Shown piece after piece: positions 58,648 to 64,000 of a stretch of DNA of 64,000 bases. Position 1 is the stretch's first letter. The number at the start of each line of letters is the position of its first letter. Source of the DNA: Massospora cicadina. Lineage: Eukaryota > Entomophthoromycota > Entomophthoromycetes > Entomophthorales > Entomophthoraceae. The notes beneath the pieces are model-generated. The model made no database searches. It had not been told where the DNA came from and was given only the letters and a program-made list of their open reading frames with translations. Position numbers and translations under genes: made by a program. The stretch is from NCBI GenBank assembly GCA_022478985.1, contig JAKSZP010007895.1:62001-126000 (forward strand). The letters are read 5' to 3'.

Positions 58648-60223
58648 TCAGTGGAGGGCCCAGAATGCCAAATACATAGAGGTCCAAGTGACTAGTAAGA
58701 GTGGTGTTCTATTTGAGACATGAAGAAAGTAAAAGTTCAGTGATTTATCAAAGGCCCCCAAGGCAAACCAGATGGTTGCATTGAGGGCAACCGCGAGTCT
58801 TTCAGGGGCGACTCCCAAGGGTGGGAGAGGCAGAAAGGACAACAACTCCTCTAGGGTTTGCAGTTGCTGGCCTTTGGATTTGAGTAGGAGGTTTTTGCGC
58901 CAGCGGGGGATGGCCCAGATGCTGCCGCATTGTTGGAAGTGAGAGAAGAGGTAGAGTGAGACCCACATGAGGGTTGGGACCAAGCTTTCCCAGGAGGGGG
59001 CACTTCAGGTCCCACAGGTGGGCTGAGCCATCAGCGGCTGAGGCGGTTATGGATGCTAAGTCCATGAGCGACGGAGCAGGGGGACTCAGGCGCTGATCTA
59101 GTTGAGGAGCAGTTTTGGAGGACTCAGCAACTGAACAGATGGAAATGTTTTCATTTAATGGATGCACGATAACAAATGAAACATCAGGTTAATCATCAAG
59201 GGTAATGCAGATTATCACGTTTATGATCCGCTGCCATGTGGCAGGGTCAAGCGACTGGATAACCCAGTCAGCAAACATCAGCAAGAGAACTTGGGCAATG
59301 GTGCACTTTGTCAGATTTATCAGCAGAATTTTTATAAAATTAATAGGGCAGATGAAGCCGCAGCAAGCTAGATGGGAATTAAATTTTTATTAAGTGAAAG
59401 ATAAGAGAATGAACTGAAAACTGCCATCAGCCAGGGCAGTTGCATTAAGAACTGGGAAAAGTGCATGGTGAAGGTATCATGGGATTGGCCATTCAGGGTT
59501 TAGCGATGGGATTTGGTTTGCTAACTTGGAGGGGGTAGGGTGCTGCTTCAGATTTGGCAAAAGTCAAGAAAACTTATGCAAATTTTTTTGGATTCCAGGG
59601 GCCAAACCAAGTCAATACTACTGATCTGGGTCCTGGTCATCCGAGTCAGCCTGTTTGCATGGTTCAGGTGTTCCATATTTGTCACTGAGGCAGGGGCCCC
59701 TTGATCAAATTATTTGCGACTCATACTGAACCCTCAACTAGACTAATCATGCAATCTGAACTCCCTGGATCTGTTTTGGAGCATTGGGACAGATGGTCCA
59801 AGTTGTTTGGGACCTGTTTCGAGATGTGAGCTATACCCTGATCTGATTTCTGGGGAAGGATAGTCTGGAATGGCTCCCCCAGACTGGAATTTGCAGATTG
59901 GGCTCTGATGTTGGGGAATGCCATTTCCCCAAAACTCTGACATAGTTTGCCTGGAAAGTGGGTGTTCCCAGGGGCCTATTCATGCCCCTGGTGTGCACAA
60001 TCTCACTGCAGACTCCTTCTATCAAACTTATCAGGGTTGAGGAGGGGGAAGAGGTGGGAATGGGGTATCTTTGGGGGGAGGGGCGGTCACCCAGTGCTCA
60101 TCTATCACATGGGCTAGGTCGCTCAGCTGTGACAGAGGGTTCACTGGAGCCTTGTGACCCCTTTTCATCCAGAAGGGGTGTTGATCCCTATCCAGCTGCA
60201 ATGGCTGGTCCCCAGGACTTATA
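58590..60223 (-). mobile_element. 5' LTR of family L
   Basis: It matches 52349-53978 with small differences. A minus-strand AATAAA lies near 59385-59392. The sequence after the LTR on the minus strand (TAATGAAACAACTAC) does not start TGG and is not an obvious tRNA PBS, so self-priming is possible, as in family S. Confidence 0.88.
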
Positions 60224-60990
60224 AGTATAGGCCTGTTTGTGGATGACATTACACCTTATCCGCTCTATCAGTTCATAAACACATATTCAATGCTATTACT
60301 AGAGCAAAGGCAAAGAACATTTTTCAAGATAGTTATAGTGTCGCTCAACCTTATGCTTGTCAGCTTCCTGAAAAGGCTATAAATTTCATGGATGATGATA
60401 AATCGCTCTAGACAAAGCTTGACAATGTCAGTAGCTATGTTCCAATTAGCAGTATCAAGGAATCATTTCCTGTTCTTTCTGCTCAATTAGTTAAACTTCA
60501 GACTTGGTAACTGATGCCGCCATTTACTATGAAATATACTATTACAATACTCTGGCTGTACCTATGTGAATATCGTTGTCAACTGGGTAAAAGTAAGAGC
60601 CATAAAATTATGCTGGTCACCTACTAATAACGTTTAAACCAAAATGGTGAAATAAATGCAGATATCACCAGTTTGGAGCACCAGAAAGAATTTGAGCGCC
60701 TGGCCCTAACACTACAACTTCTTTTGGTGCATATATTACACTACCTATTTAGTTTAGATTTCTGGTGTTTTCAGCACCTGGCATAATTTTGGTTAATTAA
60801 ACCTATGATATTTTCATTGAGACTGAATTTCTTAAGAAAATATATGTTAAGTGCAATCTAAAGAAAACACCTTAACTATTCTGTGAAGAATGATGACCCT
60901 AGTATATTACCAGGATGGAGGAGCGCTTCTGACAAAAAATACAACTTTTTAAATCTAAACTAAAATGATGGAATAAACCAATACAGTGCA
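60224..60990 (+). other. Interrupted coding-like stretch, unknown family
   Basis: From about 60250 to 60510 one plus frame is open apart from a single stop. It reads HIFNAITRAKAKNIFQDSYS, QLPEKAINFMDDDKSL, then LDNVSSYVPISSIKESFPVL and SAQLVKLQTW. Further pieces continue with stops to 60900. It looks like decayed protein coding. The family L insertion separates it from 52348, so its other half may lie there. I do not recognise it. Confidence 0.35.
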
Positions 60991-61879
60991 TGTCATGTTC
61001 ACATGACTTTATTGAAGGGACCAATTGCCAATATAAGGCTGAGCGCCAAGAGTTAAAAAAGTCAAGCTAGGGAACTTCCTGACTTAAGGCACACCTTGTA
61101 CTAACGCTGGATGCAGGCCAGATATTCTCAGGTTGGTTCAGAGGAAGTGCAAGTTTCCAAGCCATGTGTAAGGGCAATGACGTTAAAATGGATGTGCTAC
61201 CATTTAATATAGACGGGTTAATTTGGTTACTCAGTGAACGGAAATTTGAAACCCATTCAAACTATAAAATTCCCAACTTGGGTCACCCTTGACTTCAATC
61301 AATCACTCAGGTTGGTCAATTTAGAAGTACAGTAACCTATCAGATGGGAGTGTGCGCTTATTGGTGCACCAGGGCTTAGTATCACTTTCACTAATTGATT
61401 CCCCCACTTATGTTTAGATATGATTCCTCGAGACCAACCTTCTTTGTTGGTCATCTTCTTTTCTAATAAAATCCATTAGTTTACGCTTTCTTTTTATTGT
61501 TAACTTGGACGAACCTGTGTGCAGATCTCTTTAAGGAAGTCTCATTCAACGCCATCAGTTTTATCTGCATTAAATTTACCACCGCATATTGAGCACTGCA
61601 GGGCCTCCCTGGTCCCCTCCAGACCAAGGCACCAAAGCACTACAGCCCTGAACACAGCTTGGATATGAACACCTCGTTGGGGTCCACCCAAGTCTTGTTG
61701 TTAGTTATCTAGATATTAATAAACAACTTCTAGCACACCCTTGTCTTTTGTTACTTTAGCTTTAGCACTCTTTGTGGGGCTATTCTTACCTTATTATTGA
61801 TGACGAGCTCCCTGCGTTGTGGCAGTACATCACGCACCACCACCCTGGGAACTGTAGAGTTATAAACACTCTCCTGACA
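60991..61879 (+). mobile_element. 5' LTR of the second family S element
   Basis: It aligns with 9583-10465. GTTGGTCATCT at 61446-61456 and the PBS AGAAGACCAAC at 61882-61892 still pair at 10 of 11. The U3 peptide frame is recognisable (LPDLRHT, RWMQARYSQVG) but has two stops. AATAAA is near 61465. Confidence 0.88.
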
Positions 61880-62379
61880 TTAGAAGACCAACCACTTTAT
61901 TTTACATGAATGAATTTTATCCGTGTGGGACTTTTGCAAAGTGATAATTGGGTGCTCCAGCTTCTGGTCACTGCTGCAGTGGGGCTCACCTCCGTTTTCT
62001 CATTATCCTTTGGTTGGGCATCTTAGCATTATTCTTGCTACATCCAACTGGGAAGTACTAACCCTTCTTTCTCGTACATGGTGGATATGGACGCTTTGCA
62101 ATCTGGGAGTTGTGATTCCCCAACTTTCCACCAAAATTTATAAAATTGATTCAGTTAAAATGTTTTTTCTTGGCACCGCATTTGTATGGTGCAGGCGAGA
62201 TCTTTGACAAAGGGCCTGGTGGTTATAGCCTTAAATAACGGTGCACAACCCATTGCCAAAATGGTTATGGGGTCATTTTTAGTCTAAAAACGTTTTTAAT
62301 GCTAATCCCTTTTTTATAAAAAGAGCTAAATATATTCCCTTATATCATTTATTTGTAACCCATTTCAGTATACCAAATT

Positions 62380-62830
62380 ATCCTAGAGAATCCGTGATTG
62401 ACCGATCTGTGATCCTCAGAACCCAGGAGGTGGAGAAGTAGTTACTTTTTACAATATAAAGACGTTTATGCAACTGCTGAATATAGGATGGGTTATGTGA
62501 CCTCAGCAGTAAGAGTGGCCTACTATCCATCTCCATTTTCTGATGCCAAAACGTACCCTGGGGCATGCTTATGCCTGAAGAAGGTTTTAATGGTGAATTG
62601 TTGGCGTTGTCTGCTATGAATAAAGACCATTCTGGATATTTTTTTCTGATTGCTACCCTTTCATCCCCTTTAGGAAAAATCAACTCTACTATTTTGGTGG
62701 ATACTTGAGCTTCTGAGAATTTTATTGACCAAGTCTTAGCGACTACCTTGAGCTTAATTACTTTGCAGTTGGTATGGTTAGAGGAGGGGCTTCTCAAGTT
62801 ATTCCCACCCTAAAGGTTCTAGAGTTAGTG
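62380..62830 (+). pseudogene. Pre-protease and protease relic, second family S copy
   Basis: The order is as in the first copy: QEVEK, then MGYVTSAVRVAYYPSPF, NKDHSGYFFLIATLSSP, and the protease ILVDT-stop-ASENFIDQ. A stop replaces the Gly after the catalytic DT. There are about 500 bp of poorly conserved sequence upstream, again without gag motifs. Confidence 0.75.
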
Positions 62831-63179
62831 GATTATCAAGAGGGAAAGTATCATTTTTCAGATAGTTTAAAAGCAATCAAAAACCTTCTGTACCCCATTA
62901 TTTTATGAGTAGAGTGGTGTCAAAAGTTTGAAGTCATGACCAACTTGAAAGATGACACCTTGTCCTTAAATTAAAGAATGGTCATATATTAGTTGTCCCT
63001 TTGTCTGCGGCTAATTCTCAGGGCTATCTGCCCCACTGGTCCAGTATCCACACTCTCAGTCTCTCTCCATTGTTAAGCCCTCATTGGAGGTACCTTTATC
63101 TTTCTGTTTGGAATGGCTGGAATCTTAGTTTGATGCGGCTTAGCTAATGTACTACATGCTCATTCAGAGTTTGTATGCA

Positions 63180-64000
63180 AATTGAAGCTCACCGTTGATC
63201 TGGTGCGTACATTTTCCTTAATTTACCCTTTGACTGTATGGGCGGAAGCGGCATTAGGTTTATGGATTAAGGAGCAATAAAGGCGAAATTTTTCAGCGTT
63301 CCTCCCCAGTATGCTCCCCACTTCTTTTTGTGGAGAAAGCTGATGATACCTTATGCCCATGCATAGATTATGAGAGCCTAAACAATGTCATTGTACCAGA
63401 TTTATATCTCAACCCCTTGGACTCACAGATTTCACGTTATGTGGAAAAGGCGAAAATCTTCTCATATTCTAGATTGCTTAAACGCATTCAATCACATCTG
63501 GAGCAAGATGTGTCAGGAGTGGCTAACCGCATTCCATACAAGAAAAGGATTTTTTCAATTTCAAGTTATGCCCTTTGGGCTTAAGAATGCCCAGCTATCT
63601 TTCAACGCCATATTGATGCAGCTTTGGGGGACCTGCTGGGGTATGCGCGATTGCCAACATGGATGATATTCTGGTGTTTTCCTCTGGTCATGAGTCCCAT
63701 GCTATATACCTTTGGCAAGTAGTGAAAAGGTTAAAGGCAGCCAACCTTATGCTGAAAATCAGCAAATGAGATTTCAAGTCCCAGGTCACCTTTCTGGGCA
63801 ACGACGTGTTTGACAAAGGACACATGATAACTCCAGATAAGCAGAAGGCGATTTGTGAGTGGCCCATACCAACTTTGGTCAAGGGGTTGCGGAGTTTTTT
63901 GAGATGTGTACGTCCTTGAGTAAATAACGCCCAATCTTATTAAGGTGGCAGCGCCCCTGTATAAGGCGAGTGAAGCTAAAGTGCACCAATAATCCCCCGT
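63180..64000 (+). pseudogene. Reverse transcriptase relic, second family S copy
   Basis: Pieces in changing frames match the first copy: EKADDTLCPCIDYESLNNVIVPDLY (63330 on), GFFQFQVMPFGLKNAQ (63545 on), NMDDILVFSSGHESHA (about 63658), LKAANLMLKISK and FLGNDVFDKGHMITPDKQKA (63795 on). The catalytic box reads N-M-D-D. The RT runs to the edge of the window. Confidence 0.85.

Larger units (their letters stand above)
52349..60223 (-). mobile_element. Chromodomain Ty3/gypsy element with long LTRs (family L)
   Basis: LTRs of 1630 bp (52349-53978) and 1634 bp (58590-60223) both start TGTCAC on the plus strand and enclose 4.6 kb coding on the minus strand. The first ends ACTTACA, the second ACTTATA. 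The minus-strand PPT (AAAAAAGGAAAGGGTAG) lies next to the left LTR at 53979-53995. Flanks AGTTT and AGTAT agree at 4 of 5. Domain order is PR-RT-RNaseH-IN-chromodomain. The LTRs stay close to each other over long runs, and the element is GC-rich against an AT-rich background. Pol is broken by stops and frameshifts. Confidence 0.9.
60991..64000 (+). mobile_element. Second family S element, decayed, cut by window end
   Basis: The LTR at 60991-61879 (889 bp, TGTCATG ... CTCCTGACA) and the following 2.1 kb follow the 9583 element throughout, with many substitutions and small indels. The 3' part and the second LTR are outside. The 5-bp left flank is GTGCA. The copy lacks the 18-bp insert seen in the other LTRs. 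Confidence 0.9.

Noticed and set aside
59175..59184. Complement of the family L post-LTR sequence (AATGAAACA) as a self-priming site
   Set aside because: On the minus strand it lies after the probable poly(A) signal near 59390, so it cannot be at the transcript 5' end. A gapped match near 53170 is too weak to claim.

Overview
This is a stretch of nuclear DNA from a large, transposon-rich eukaryotic genome. It holds no recognisable host gene, no rRNA and no functional tRNA gene. What can be read is a pile-up of LTR retrotransposons (mostly Ty3/gypsy), solo LTRs and tRNA-derived SINEs set in AT-rich DNA. Two gypsy copies are Tf1/sushi-like chromodomain elements with a self-priming signature. 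Such elements are known from fungi and vertebrates, and the reading of the proteins is compatible with either, for example a TE-expanded fungus. I do not assign the organism. The AT-rich background looks poor in CpG, while the two younger chromodomain elements are much GC-richer.

Layout. 1-5439: minus-strand gypsy pol relic (element B) with its LTR at 4346-5439 and a duplicated LTR/PBS junction. 6516-16477: a gag-only LTR element (TR-GAG-like) whose 3' LTR was split after 9 bp by a complete chromodomain gypsy (9583-15597, 5-bp TSD GAATG). 17569-17706: SINE. 18551-18623: tiny 5'-truncated retroposon. 19808-23568: non-coding LTR element (LARD-like) with internal degenerate minisatellites. 23.6-33.4 kb: AT-rich DNA with one unexplained small ORF. 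33456-34577: solo LTR of family B with a perfect TSD. 34636-34773: SINE, minus strand. 34.8-41 kb: AT-rich DNA. 41-44.2 kb: minus-strand gypsy pol relic. 47-48.5 kb: plus-strand gag/protease relic. 49089-49219: SINE. 50.07-50.8 kb: LTR end, PBS and gag relic. 52349-60223: second chromodomain gypsy, minus strand, with long LTRs. 60991-64000: 5' part of a decayed second copy of the first chromodomain family, cut by the window end.

None of the pol frames is intact; all autonomous elements seen carry stops and frameshifts. The most informative signals are the Tf1-like self-priming complementarity, an 18-bp poly(A)-ended insert with 13-bp TSDs sitting directly upstream of that signal, pol frames that run into U3, a post-chromodomain motif shared by two gypsy families, and one PBS sequence shared by three different elements.
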